From: Smittium mucronatum
Taxonomy: Eukaryota; Kickxellomycota; Harpellomycetes; Harpellales; Legeriomycetaceae
Direction: 5' to 3'
Assembly (NCBI GenBank): GCA_001953115.1
Contig: LSSL01001339.1
Span: 2,083 to 48,335 of the forward strand
DNA: 46,253 nt
Shown: in pieces, positions 11,401 through 24,547 of the stretch
Layout of the letters: every line of letters starts with the position of its first letter
Position numbering within the stretch: the stretch's first letter is position 1
Position numbers and translations under genes: made by a program
Notes under the pieces: model-generated
What the model was told of the DNA's origin: nothing
What the model saw: only the letters and a program-made list of their open reading frames with translations
Databases searched by the model: none

Positions 11401-13629
11401 TTGATATTTAATTACATATATAGATTTCATATTGACTTTAACTTCGATTTACAAATAATTAATCATGAAATAAGCCGAATTTCATTGATCTAAATATATA
11501 TGTTAGGTACTTTTCAGTTAACACGCATAATTTTTTTTCGTTTCAAATTTATTAAAAAAAAAAAAAAAATCAATTTTATGTTGATACAAAATCAATTTTT
11601 TCATCTATTTAATTTATATCACAAATTGTGATAAAAATAACCTTAAAATCACAGTTTTATCATTATAAAATTTTATATGAGGTAAAAATAAATCAATTTT
11701 CAGTACTTATGTACAAAAGTAAAATACAAAAATTGTGGGTATAATACTATTTATGCTAAATTGTGGTTATAATAAACATTTATTTTTTATATATGACTAA
11801 AATTTACAAAAATAATTATGATTCAAGATTATTTTTCTGATTTTTTTAACCTTGTGTAAATTATATTATTTTCATAATATTAGGTCAATATATTTATTTT
11901 TATCCAATTTTTTTCTGAAAAAAATAAATATTTTAGCCAAAAGTGACACTGATACCAAAATTATAGTAATTTTTTGTTTTATAAATGTTTTAAGATGATA
12001 TATGCAAAAAAAGATTAGATTTTTAAATTTTTATCCTTAAAACTATAATTAAAATTAAATATCAATACTTAAGTCTCCACTTTACTGTCCAAAATATATA
12101 GAAAAAAATAAAAAGTGGTTTTATTTATAATAAATATTTTAGTATTGTATCTTTTTGCATACTTTTTATCTTTTTTTGTAAAAAAAATAACTGAACGTAG
12201 TTTTTGATCAGATTATCCCATAATTCAAAGATGCTTTTCAGTGATAATTCGAATAAAATAAAGCCTGAAAAAATTCACTTCATTCCTTATAAAATCTTTA
12301 ACTTTTAAAAAGAATGAATTTCTTCAAAAGGTTTCTTTAATTTAAATTTTTAGATAAAATATAAAGTAGTTCTAGATAATCTGCTTTAAAAAAATATTCT
12401 TCACATTTATCAATTATTTGATTAAATTTAAAAATGTTTAATAATATTAAAATATTTAATGAGGTGTTTTTTTTGCAGACAATCATGATTATTATTGAAA
12501 TTGTTTCTCAGGAGTAAATTTTAATAAAAAACGTTTTTTGATTAAATTTTCATAACAGAATTATTTTTTTAAATTTTTATTTTACAATTACGGCGTATTT
12601 TTCTGGGGGTTTCGAAAAAATATAACCATTTTTGAAGAAAATTTATCAATATCTTTATACTTATTAATAATACAGGTTTATGAAACCGCTAATAAGATAA
12701 ATTCTTTATATTCTTGATACTCCAAAAGTTTTAATTATTGTATTTTTTTAGGGTTTTTTTAAAAAAATTTAAAATTGCTCAAAGATGATAAAAAAATGAA
12801 TCTGAAGGTAAAAAAAATAATATATCCTAATCTCCTTAAATTATGTAGCGTTTCCGTAGCAGATAGTTATTTTTTCGGAATTTTATTATAATATTTGTAT
12901 TGATGAATACATTTAAAGTTATTCATATTGAAAAAAAAATATTCTATTAAAAAATATATTGATAAATCATCTAAAAAGAACTAAAAATATTATATTATTG
13001 CAAATTAATTATTCATTCTCTAAAAAAATGGTGTTATATTGATTTAAATTTAAAGTTATATGTTAAAATATTCAGAAAAATCAAAATTTAACAATATATC
13101 AGGTTATAAATGATTATTAGATAAGGTTCAATAATTTTCCACATTTAAAACTTCCCCTTATCATTTCTTATTTTATTGGATTTTTAAATACAAGAGGTTT
13201 CAGGTGCAATCATTTCGTAAATATATATTTAATATATCTTCAATGAAATTTTTTCAAATTATAATAATCATAATTGGTCTTTAAAAGATCATTATCTATG
13301 CTTTATTTATTAAAAAAAATCAACGTATTTCTATTACAATAATTTAAAAAAAGGCGAAACAGCTAATTTATGGAGAGGTGGGTACACATGATTCACAATT
13401 AAATAACAAGATTTATTAACATTTAAAAAATTAAGATTAAAAATTATGCCGCTTAGATTATATAAAAAGAAATTTTTTAATCTTTGATAACCAAATTAAC
13501 CTGTATTGGAATTTTCTCCTTGAAAAATATTTATAAACCGTGATATTGAAAAAAATCCGGGTTAAATATCACATATTCCTACTAAAATATTTTTTGAGAC
13601 CAAGAAGCACAAATTAATACAAAAAATTA

Positions 13630-13650
13630 ACACACACACACACACACACA
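13630..13650. repeat. (CA)n microsatellite
   Basis: About ten CA units, one of the few regular C-containing tracts in this stretch. Confidence 0.92.
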
Positions 13651-15142
13651 TAAATATATTTTTATATATATTGATTTATTAAATCAAATTTTAACTAATA
13701 TGAATTATAAGATAAAAAATCGCACATTTATGGCCTAAATATTTAAAGAAAAAAATTGAGGGGTTTTTTTTCTTTTTAAATACTCATTTTAATACACTCT
13801 AAATTTCGATGTATAAAAAAAATTTAAAATTTTTAATGGATAATTAAACGGACCAAAATATTATTAAATTTCTATCTAAAAAATAAAGAATCCCAAAATT
13901 AATTGAAAGAGTAATATTATAGGAAAAGCAATATAAAAATTCACCTCAAAAGTTTCATTCATTAATAGAAACAGAGAAACTATCTTTAATAAAAAAAAAT
14001 TAAGTGAGAAATAACTTTCTTTCGTTTACAAGTTTAATAAAAAATTTCCTCATAATTTTTTTATTAAAATTTTAATTAACCTCATTGAATTGTACAAAAT
14101 TGATTATTTTATTCTAGTTTAATGTTTAATTTTTAAAATTTCAATCTATTGCAGTTTCATTTTTTTTATTAATATAATTTAAGTTATGGATACTGAATTA
14201 AAATTAAAAAATACCCAGTTATTAGGATTATTTAAGCTCAAAATAGTTTCATAATTATAATAATATTTTAATGTGATGGGATCGTGTGCATGTGCGTTTG
14301 GAGAGAAATGTTGCATATAAGAATCGAAAAAATCATTTTTTTATATTTTCAGGTATCAATACATATTTGAAGCATTCTTTTTATATCGACTATAACCCTG
14401 TATTATTATTTTTTTTCAGTTATCATAAAAAAATTAGCCATAAAATTTTTATCACTTGAGACATGAATGAGAAATATATTATTTCTGATAATATTTACCT
14501 ATGAAAAATAGATTTAAAAACCGGTTTAATGATGTGTCTATTTAATCTCTAAAAAAAGACTTATAATTATGCCAAAATTTTGGATCTTCAGTATTCAGAC
14601 TAGGAAATGGCTCAATTAATTAATTAATTAATCATTTTTTCTCATTTAAATTTGTCATTTTTTTAGACCTTTTTAATTTTAAGCTTTATTTTTATGTAAA
14701 AGTTAATTAAATAAAATTTATAGCGTAAAAAATTTCATTAATCTTATAATTTTAATTCTTATATTTATTTTCTATTATAAAAAAAATATATGATTAAAAA
14801 AGTTAATTTTTGTATAAATGTATTTCATGGCCAAAAACTTGATCCAATTTTTATACAACTGCTTTTATAAGAATAAAAAATCATCATATAAAAATATATA
14901 AAAATTAACGTCTAATAAAATTTTATTTAAACTTTTTAACAAAAAAATTTAGATTATTTTTACGATTCTGGGTGATTTTTTATTAAAAGCTCTATGACAA
15001 AAAAATAGTATTTTATCCAAGTTCAACAATTTAAAAGGCAAACTTTTTTTTTTTTCAAAGCTCCGATTGAAGGGAATTAATTTGCATAAAAATCAAAAAA
15101 TGCTTTTATCACCTCAATAAAAATTAAATATATTTAATGGGC

Positions 15143-15263
15143 TTTTTAGTTTTTAGTTTTTAGTTTTTATTTTTTAGTTTTTATTTTTTAGTTTTTATTT
15201 TTTAGTTTTTATTTTTTAGTTTTTAATTTTTAGTTTTTAATTTTTTAGTTTTTTTTATTTTAG
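15143..15263 (+). repeat. Heptamer minisatellite TTTTTAG/TTTTTAT/TTTTTAA
   Basis: About seventeen tandem heptamers. The first three are TTTTTAG. The array then alternates TTTTTAT with TTTTTAG, giving a 14-bp higher-order unit, and later TTTTTAA with TTTTTAG. The last units gain or lose a T. The + strand lacks C throughout. The register and higher-order alternation show real tandem duplication, not just low complexity. No known fungal telomere has this exact unit. Confidence 0.9.
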
Positions 15264-15583
15264 TATGTAATCTAAAAACTCCTTCTGTACTAACTTTTTT
15301 AAACTTCCAACAATTTACTTAAAAAATAATATACAAATTTTAATCGGATAACATATTTTTTAAGTAGCTAATTAATTTATAAAGTTGAAAAAAAAACTTA
15401 GCGCAGGGTGGTTTAAATATTCAATACATTTATATAAAGATTAAATTATATATAGCAAAATTATTCATTCCGAATATAAATATTATGGTAATAATTTATG
15501 AAAAAAGGTCTAATTTGATTTTTAAAATTGATTAAAAATTTATTTTTCCTTATAAAAATGATAAAAGTTTAAATCTATACATT

Positions 15584-17370
15584 GTGAGAAAAATTCTAAA
15601 CTTCATCAGTACACTGCATCATATGGATACCATCTGTTACATAAGAATGGGGGTTTTAAGGATAAAAAAATCAGAAATATTTACTAAACCTATAAATGGA
15701 ATCAGGGAAAATTATTATAAAAAAAAAATAATATATTCACAAAAAGTTCATAAAAAATTAGTTTCCTTGGATATAACTTCTTTTTATACCCATGTAAACA
15801 GTGCGGGAATCTAAAACGGATTAAAGCAGCAGGTTTATAGAATGCCAAAGAAAAAAAAAGAGAGCATAATATTATTTTATGATTATTCTGATGATGTATA
15901 TTTAAAAATAAAAATATTTATTAAAAAAAATATTCTTGGATGAAGATTTTCAATAACTTCAGTTTAATGGAATTCAATAAGAAAAGATGATACATGGGGA
16001 TAAATATATCAATCAATTTTTTTTATATGGCTAGGAATTTTAAGAATGAAGGATTCTATTCTCGCAAACAAGGTGGTAGAAATTTGGAAAATAAAATATT
16101 GGTTATGTGATCATATAAAAAAAACACATATTTGCCTTTTTACTAATTTTGCTTCGGTTATGATAAAAATTGGAAATTTTTTGGGTATTTAAAACCAAAT
16201 TTTTATGGCCAATTGAATTAAATTAGCAGTAATATATTTTATACAAAAAAAGAATTTGGAATCGGTTTCTAGTGGTGCTAAACTTTCAAAAATTAACGAA
16301 CCGAGAGAATATTAGTTTAAATAGAAAAAATTTCCAATCTTTGGAGAATTTTAGCTTTATAAATAAAGTTTCATATAAAGAGAGAAAGAATTAAGCAGTA
16401 TGAATTAGTTTGAAAAATATTCAATTTTCTTCAAATTGATCATTTTACTTATCAAAATTGAATTATACCAACCTATTTTATCAAAATAACATATAAAATT
16501 ATGCAATCGCAAAAATATTCAAGACTTCACCTCTTAAAAATGAAAATTTGCAAAAAATAACCTAAAAGTTCTTTAGTTTTTTTTTTATTGTTGATTCAAA
16601 AACTGTATGGAACTCCCTATTTAACACGATAAAAAAAAATTGGGAGTTCCAAAAAACTATCTCATTAATTTTTAATCATTTTCCATATGGTTTTTCACAA
16701 ATAAAATATAATTATCATTTATTAAAGAATTTTCAGAGATACTCGATTTAATTGACTGTCATTTCAAGCATTATTTAGTAAAGATCTCAAAAATTTAAAT
16801 AAATTTATGGCATTCGAATTAATTCCTAAAAACATAGGCTCATATAATACAGATGTTATGAATATTTTTTACGATTTGATAAAAAATAGAGTATAACAAA
16901 GAAAAAATCCAAGTCTAGAGAGAACAATGTTGTATCTAGATAACTCCTGTGAATACAGCATAATTTTATCTTCGTAAGACTACAAATTCAAAACCGAAAA
17001 CACATAAAAAATTATCCACAAAACTCTGGATATATACAATCGGCTAATATCTAATAGTGACTCTACTTTTGACGAAGTTTTAGAAGAGCAAGCCAATAAG
17101 CAGAAATCATTCAAAATAAATAAACTTTCAAAAAAGATGAGCTTGAAATGTTTGTTTTAAAAAAAACAATGGAAAAATTGTTAGGCAAAAAATATTCAAG
17201 ATTTTCAATGATATAAGGGAGCAAAATAGTGCTATTAGAACATACTGTGACCAAGCCAGAATACCTTTATAAAACATATCAAGTTATGTTAACTATAACT
17301 CGGAAATATTTTGATGTTGAGAGAAAATACAATGAGGCTGAAATTTTAATTAAAAGCTGAGGTCTAGTTT
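15584..17370 (+). pseudogene. Decayed ORF cluster, possible reverse-transcriptase relic
   Basis: A cluster of + strand open stretches with a slightly less extreme composition than the surroundings. The first (15584-15814, 76 codons) ends with KKLVSLDITSFYTHVN. This resembles motif A of reverse transcriptases of the Penelope-like type (LVSxDxxSxYTxxP), where the aspartate is catalytic. About 240 bp further, one frame reads GFYSRKQGGRNLENK, loosely like the following RT block. Near 17040-17130 another stretch reads SDSTFDEVLEEQANKQKSF, and near 17230-17360 one ends KYFDVERKYNEAEILIKS. Stops and frame changes break everything and no YxDD box is convincing, so the RT assignment is tentative. Confidence 0.3.
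16608..16651. other. Perfect 10-bp inverted repeat (hairpin)
   Basis: TGGAACTCCC at 16608-16617 and its exact complement GGGAGTTCCA at 16642-16651 flank a 24-base AT-rich loop. A perfect stem with five G-C pairs is notable in this composition. It could be a short inverted-repeat remnant of a mobile element or chance; no function is assigned. Confidence 0.6.
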
Positions 17371-20300
17371 TTTCGATAATAATTTAGACGGAATATTAAA
17401 AAATTATATCATAATTATTTCATGCAGAAATTTATTGATGATTCTGATCTTTTTTTTTTAAAAAAAAAAACTTTATCAAAAAAATCTATAGGGTTTAAAT
17501 TTTTTTGAAATTTTATATTTATACTTTAAAAAAATATGATGGCTGATAAGCATTTTTCTAAATGTTAGTTTAATAATTGTTTTAAAGTTAAAAAAAGCTG
17601 AATATTTTGAGTTTTATTTGATGTAATATATAATACGATTTAAAATGAAAAAATTATTTTTACTAGATCTTTTTTATATTATTTAAATTTATTTGAATAT
17701 ACGGAATTTATATTAAAAAGACCCATTTAAGTAAAATAAACAGATATATTATGGAACTAGACTATTAAGAGATAGATTTTATTCTATCCTCACGCCACGC
17801 CGCTTATTTGGTTTTTTTAGTTTTTTTCGGGAAAATTATCTCGTAAGATGTCACTTTTGGTAACTTATAATAAATTTAAAATTAACATAGATAAGAGTTC
17901 AAAACGTTAAATACATTGATAGTTTATATCCTTTGATTATTTCTTATGATAAATATATATAAGTTGAGCAAGATATTTTTTTTTAAAAAAAAAGGGATGA
18001 GTAAAATATTAAGTGGTTTTCTATAGATCAGGAAACAATACAGCATTATTGAGTAAAACACTTAACGAAAACAAAAATAATGAGAATTGCGGATATGGGA
18101 TATGGGAGAATAATAATAATTATAAATTTTTTTGTTATATAATATTAGAATGAATATTTTGCCAAAAGAAAACCTTAGACATTATTAAATTGATATTAAT
18201 TAAAGACCTATAAAATAAGATGCATTCAGAAAATGATTTCAGATATAATAATCGTCCTGAATTAATTACATTATAAAATTACTGTCAATTTCGATGATAA
18301 TACCAATCTTTTACTAGATATAATTCTTATTTTAAAAAGTTTATCTAAGAACATATTTAGAAAAAAAAAATCATTGAATGAAATTAAATGAAATAGAGCA
18401 TAAGGGAGCAATTTTTTTTAATATAATTTATGTATTGGTAAGAGTGAATGGAGTGCGCTTCAAAAAACATTTAAGATCAATAAATACTAGAAAAAACAGA
18501 GAAATATTGCTTAATCATTTTAATGGTAAAACAAACGCTTTCGAATTTATAATTAATAAACTAGAAGTTTTTCATTATCGAATATAAATTTTGATGGTTG
18601 AAATATGAATTATGTCCCAGTTTAAGTATTTTTTTATGTTACTTCAGAATTTTCGAGAATTTTTTGTTTTATCCTGGCTGAACTCCAAAAATTTTTTATG
18701 AAGATTGGAAAAAATAAAAATACAACAAAAATTGTTTAAATGATACAGTTTTTTCATTAAAGCTGTTAATTAAATTATCGTTAGAAAAACTAGTGATGCT
18801 CAAAACAGAAATATTTTTTTGAACAAATTCAAAATTAAGTTTTTAACAATTTTTAAATAAATAAATAAATATCGCCATGTAAAAATATCAATAGCGTTAC
18901 TCAGAATTATTTATTTCTGCAAAGCACCTAAAAGGAAAGCATAAATAAAATTTCAGACTTAAGAATTATTCAATGAATCTTATTATTATCCTTGTATTTT
19001 GAATATATGTTGTTATGTAGAAACCGTTCCTAAATAATTTTTTGACAACTGGACTCCTATGAACCAGAATCTTGGAAAAACTACAGATTATTCCTTATTC
19101 TTTATGATAAATACCATCTAATTTTTTTTTTTGAGTTATTACTATTGGCTTTTTTTTTAATAAACGATTTATCCATATCCAGCAAACTATATAAGCTATC
19201 ATCCACCCCACCAACAATATTAACTTTTAGCAATTTGTTTATATTTTTATTCGATTCACTAATTTTGATAAATTTTCTTTTATTTTCCTCTTTAGAAAGT
19301 GCAGTACATGAAGTTACTTATAATAATATTTAAATTAAACTAATTAAAGTTTTATTTAACTTAATTTTAAAATTTATGAACGATTTTTTTTATTTAGATC
19401 TGGATAAGACTATTTTTTATAGAAAAGATCAAAGGAGTTGAATCGGGTTTATAATAAACTATTTTTTATCATTAAACCCCAAATAAGGAAACTTTTGTTA
19501 TTTTGTTACTTTAGTTTAGGCTCGGAAAATTGGATTTCATTTTTTTAGCAAATTGAAGAATTAATTTTTTTAAAAAAATTTTATGCCCTAATAATTTCTT
19601 TAATATTATTCAAATATCAATTAATTTTTTTAAAAATAATATCAATCAACCATTAATATATTTAGTGAAAAATAAATTAATTTAAAATCCCTCAATTCGG
19701 AACACCTAACCTTTCTAACCGGCAATTAGTTGATTTAAATATAAAAGGACTACAAATTTTATATGGGAAATCATGACAAATATAATTTTTTATATTAATC
19801 TTCATGGAACTTTATATATTTTAAATATTCATGATTTAATCAGTAACTTTTTATTTGGTATTTTTAGTGTTCTGTTCTCAAATATGCAGTACCTGACACT
19901 TTTTTGTAAAAAAATGTCATTTAAAGTGCTATTAAATAATCATAACTTAAAAAAGTTAAATAATGCATACTTTCATAATTGAAATTTATTTTTTAAGATT
20001 GATATTAGATTATTCTGTTGAAAATCACCATCATTTCATGTAAAATTCACCTTTTATTTACTTCTTTACCAAAAATGACATCAGTTTTTATTTTATTTAA
20101 CTAGTAGAAATTAGAGTTAAATTTAATTTTAAATGCGAATTAAATCTCCAAAAAGAGATTAAAAGTCTAATTATTCACCAAAATTATAATAAATATTATT
20201 AAATTGCTTATATTATGATATGAATAATCATTATTAAAGATGAAACTGTAGATTTTGATCTTTTTATTAAGAACTTATGTTTTTTTGTTTAATTATCTAA

Positions 20301-22423
20301 AGTAATTATTTCACATATATTTAAAAAAATAATAATTTAAATGTATTTTGATCTTATTATTAAATTAAACCATTAATATCATGGTAATATTTGTGTAAAT
20401 TTTAAATTTTAAATATTTTAAAGAATATTTATAACATCAGAATAATATTTTCCGATAAAAAATTTTTCTATCAGGTTACCTAAATAAAAATTGCTGATAT
20501 ATGCAAAAAGTAAGCATAAGGCTGTTTTTTTATTATTATAGTATATTCGTAATAACTAAATCACAAATGCGAAAATAAATATTATAATAATTGCAATTAC
20601 AAAAAAATAATTCTATCATATATATTTGGGATAATCACAAAATTAAACAAGCTTTATTATTATTATTTAATCTCAAATAATAATATTTTAATTTTTTTTT
20701 TGGTTATATTACTCTCTTTTTATTCAGACTTAAATTCATGTGAATTATACGATTTAGATTGTTCTTTTATTAAAATAAAATCCTCATATATATTAGAAAT
20801 TTGATAGTTAATATAAAGGTTATGGAGTTATTATTTTATTAAACATATAATAAATATAGACCAGTTAAAAATGTGAATATATACACTCTTTGAAAAAAAA
20901 AATCAAATTATATTTATTAAATTTAATTTATATAGGGTAATTTTTCAACGCGAAATAATGATTCCAGGTCATATTTTTGCCAATATAATCATATTCCTAA
21001 AAAATAATTTAGATTTTTTATGTTTTTTAAGTTTGATCTATCATTGAAATAATATCTCTACCCCCATCCAACTTAATCCGTAGCTTTATGGCTATTAGGG
21101 GAGTGGTGAAATAAAAGCAATCCAACCAAAACCATAACCTTCTATATACTTAATATCAAGATAACAAGAAAATAATGTATAAAAAAAAAATGCAAAAATA
21201 TTTAAATTGTTCGATCTTTAATTTTTTTTTTAGATTTTGATTATTTTGGATAATGTTTTTAAAACTGTTATATTTTTTTTAATAAGTCTCAAAAAACTGA
21301 TTCTATTTTAAATTATCGCTATATAGTTTTAAATTCCATAAAATCATATCTATTTATCAAATAAAAATCTTTAATTTTTTCTTATTTTTCATAAAATTAA
21401 TTAATTTGGTGTTTTTGGAGTAAGAACCGTCTTTTTTATAAAATAAAATAACCTTTTAAATGCATTTAGTGATTTAAATGTGAAATTTCTTCTTTAATTA
21501 TTACTCTGTTTAATAAAAAATGTCCCCCATACTTGAGGACTGTATTTATACGATAAAAAATATAAATTAATAACCCGAAATCATTATATGAAACCTTTTA
21601 TTATAAATCTTAAAAGTATAAATCTTTCTTATATCCAGGTCATGTGGTTATAGTATTGATAAAAATACCCTCAGACTATCAAATAAACTAAGAATTCTTT
21701 ATTTTATTTATAAAAACACCTATATTTATTTATTAAAAATATTATTTTATTGGATTTTATTTGATATATAAGCTATATTAACTGCTAAAATACTGCTAAT
21801 ACACCTTATTTTTTTCACTAATGATGATTATAATAACATAAAATTGTTTTAAAGCGACAATATAATATTAAAATCGACCTAGATAAAACAAGTAGTCATC
21901 CAAAAATATATAAATATTATTTCAGAAAAACAAAACCAATTAAATGTTAAAACGATTATAGTATTTTTTTTGTAGTGTGCTTATTTTTTTTACTTTGATC
22001 TCACAAATAGTTTTTTATATAAAAAAAATTCTTTATTTCATATCGAATCAAATTTTAATGTCAATTTTTTAAATTGAAATATATTTAGTCAAAATATATC
22101 CATTTCTCACTTTAATTTGGAAAGATTAAAAATTTAGGAAAGGTTATTTGGTTTATTGAACATTGTGGGATTATATTTTGAATTTATTTTTTCAAACCAG
22201 TGTAAAGGTGTGTTAGAATACCATTATTGAATTAAAATATTGTTTCTGATTTTTTAAAAGTACACAAACATAAATTTTGAAGTTTCTAGTATGTCATTAC
22301 CATTCTTCGGGGTTCTAAGTAATAACTTTGAGGATTCATTGTGAATTGATATTTTCGTTCGATAATAGCTGGACTAATATTTTCTTAGTATGGATTTTAA
22401 AGGTTGTTTTTTTTCTTTTTATA

Positions 22424-22425
22424 AG

Positions 22426-22458
<33 letters not shown>
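22424..22458. repeat. (TTA)n trinucleotide repeat
   Basis: About eleven near-perfect TTA units followed by T-rich sequence. Confidence 0.9.
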
Positions 22459-24275
22459 TTAATTTTTTTTTCTTCTTTTTCTTTTGTGGATGTGATTAGA
22501 TGTAAAAAAAAATTTGGGTGTCAATAGTGACTCATTTTTAATGAAAATTTTCTTGTTCAATTTCTCAGTTATTAGAATAGAAGGATAATATAATAGTATT
22601 ATAACACTACTGGATCTTTGAATTCTGTTTAATCACATTTGTTTTTTATTTTTATATTTTATTACAGGAGCCATAAAATTTCAAGAAATTTCTGGATATC
22701 TAATACTCGGATGAGAATGACATGAATTAATCAGAGTCTGATTGGGTGGAATCAGGCAACATCTGAACTTCCACATATATTTATATTGGTTTTGTGTTAA
22801 AAAAATTATGTAGAATTAGTTTATTTTATAAATTATTAGCCCAGTTGGGATTTTTTATAAAAATTTTAAAGGTTAATACACTGTTACGTTTCAAATCAGT
22901 TTATTTCAAAAAAATTCCTATTATATATCCCTTGAAAAGAGAATATGTGTATTAATTTCTTTTTTTAGATTTTTTTCAAGTTCAGAGAAAACTCTTACAG
23001 CCCTTAATACAATTTTTATTAGCAAAAAAAATTAATTTTTAGGGATTTAATAAGATCATAAAACTCTGAAAAATGATATTATTCTTTTTCACCCTTTTAA
23101 TTTACTTTTATGGCTCGGTTATCTAGGATATTTGATTATTAGGTAAAATTAAATCATCACCTTAACACAAATATAATACTAATCGGAATTGGTATTTCAA
23201 AAATATGAATTTTTTTAAATTTCCTTTCAAACTTTGATCTTTATAAAGAATTATAAATATAATTGAATCTTTGAAATATTCAGAAAATTCTAATAAATTC
23301 AAAATAGTATCTGAAAAAATGTTTTTTACAGAAATTTTAAATCTTTCAAGGGAATTTTTTTAATAATGTTCAAAACCACTAAATATAAAATAAAAAATCG
23401 AATCTTTGGAATTAGAGGAATTTTATTTGGTTTTTAGTGTTAAATATAATAGGCTATTCAATGGATTTGTTAATAAAAACCCAAATGATTTTTTTCGAAT
23501 AATAATATTAAACAATTCTGGGTTTCATATATGCTATAAATAATTTTTTTTTAAAATTTCAATCACATATTAAGAATTTCCTTTGTAATATCATAAATTT
23601 GAAACCAAAAAACCGGCACTTTTATTTTTTAGGTTAATATAAAATTTTCTAAATTAATCAACTTCAAAAATATGTTTTACCCTATTAATCCAAAATTTTC
23701 TTATTTATTTTTTAAAAATCAAAATATTAAAGGTTAAGAGTAACTAAAATATTGGGTAAAAAAATTGTCTATATAAAAAAAATGTTGATTTAAGTATGTG
23801 AATCCTGTTATTATCATTGTATAATACCTTTCTAATGTTTTAATTTTGAATCAGTAACAATTAAATCGGATAATGATAGTTTTCAAATAACTTATTCAGA
23901 TTTAATCACATCAATATTACCTAAATTTATTCTGTAATCTGTAAATCAGGCAAAATACTCAGTTATATATAATTAAAAGAAAAATGTTTTAAAAATATTC
24001 TTTAAACTTTAAAAAATTACCAGAAAAATTTATCAAACCTATATATGGATATTACTTCTTAATTTTATACTCTTTTTTTTCATTATTTATTTTGCAGTCA
24101 TATTCTATTGCACCCATGGCCAAATGTATAAGGCGTTGTTAGAAACAATCTTGGTTGGAATTTATTCTAATGTAAAATAGTTGATGTAAGTCCTTAAATT
24201 TAGGTCCTTTGATCGCTGATTTTAATGAAAATATGGAGCTACTCGGTAAAACGATTTATTTCAATCATAAAAAAT

Positions 24276-24305
24276 AGAATGGGGATTCACTTTTTTGCGA
24301 ATCCC
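24276..24305 (+). repeat. Hairpin motif, copy 1
   Basis: AGAATGGGGATTCACTTTTTT and downstream bases form a stem: GGGATTC (24282-24288) pairs with GAATCCC (24299-24305). A similar motif in the same orientation occurs at 25076-25105, on the other side of the tRNA-like unit. Confidence 0.5.
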
Positions 24306-24440
24306 ATAAATATAACCATGTAAATTTAATGTTAGTTAATAAATTATTGTGAACCACTAATATCCAATAAGAATATTCAACCAAAACCATAGGAGTAAAA
24401 ACGTTGAATTATCAGATTATCAATTAGAGGTCCTAATTAG

Positions 24441-24547
24441 GTAGATCAAGGATATTATCCATACATATAACAGTGTCTGCCTCCTAAGCAGAAGGTCCAT
24501 GGTTCGAATCCCGGCCGGGGTTAAGATTTTTCTCCATGAGAAAAATC
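24441..24547 (+). pseudogene. tRNA-Arg(CCU)-derived, SINE-like sequence
   Basis: An anticodon arm is perfectly formed: stem TCTGC (24476-24480) and GCAGA (24488-24492) enclose loop CTCCTAA, giving anticodon CCU. It is followed by a five-base variable region and a T-arm with the exact pol III B-box core GGTTCGAATCC (24501-24511). The tRNA-like 3' side CCGGGGT (24515-24521) has no partner: no ACCCCGG lies upstream. The T stem (CATGG against CCCGG) has only three of five pairs. An A-box-like TAGATCAAGGATA starts at 24441, with about 14 extra bases before the anticodon arm. A perfect 10-bp hairpin (24525-24534 with 24538-24547, loop CAT) follows immediately. This is not a functional tRNA gene as written; it is better read as a SINE head or pseudo-tRNA. 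Confidence 0.65.

Larger units (their letters stand above)
3371..15142. other. AT-rich gene desert with simple repeats
   Basis: Nearly 12 kb of extremely AT-rich DNA. Every open stretch is short, biased to K, N, I, F, L and Y, and matches no family I know, so I call no gene. Landmarks are a C9 run (3868-3876), (TA)n at 4440-4457, (CA)n at 5478-5494, TTTAA repeats near 9885-9907, (CA)n at 13630-13650 and ATTA repeats near 14612-14632. The ORF starting at 8880 (71 codons) and the one at 4833 (60 codons) have the composition expected of random AT-rich sequence. Confidence 0.7.
17371..24440. other. AT-rich gene desert
   Basis: About 7 kb without a supportable gene. Open stretches at 18378-18587 (69 codons), 19145-19333 and 19773-19982 have A/T-driven composition and no recognisable motif; the first, with RVNGVRFKKHLRSINTRKNR, is the least random-looking but matches nothing I know. 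Small GC islands occur at 17789-17806 (CACGCCACGCCGC) and 21058-21115. An (ATT)n tract lies at about 22424-22458. No RNA gene was seen. Confidence 0.65.

Noticed and set aside
15143..15263. CRISPR array
   Set aside because: Units are contiguous heptamers without spacers; no cas-like gene, and the host is eukaryotic.
18378..18587. 69-codon + strand ORF with basic patch
   Set aside because: Slightly better composition than its neighbours but no motif, no second copy and no codon bias evidence; left as part of the desert.
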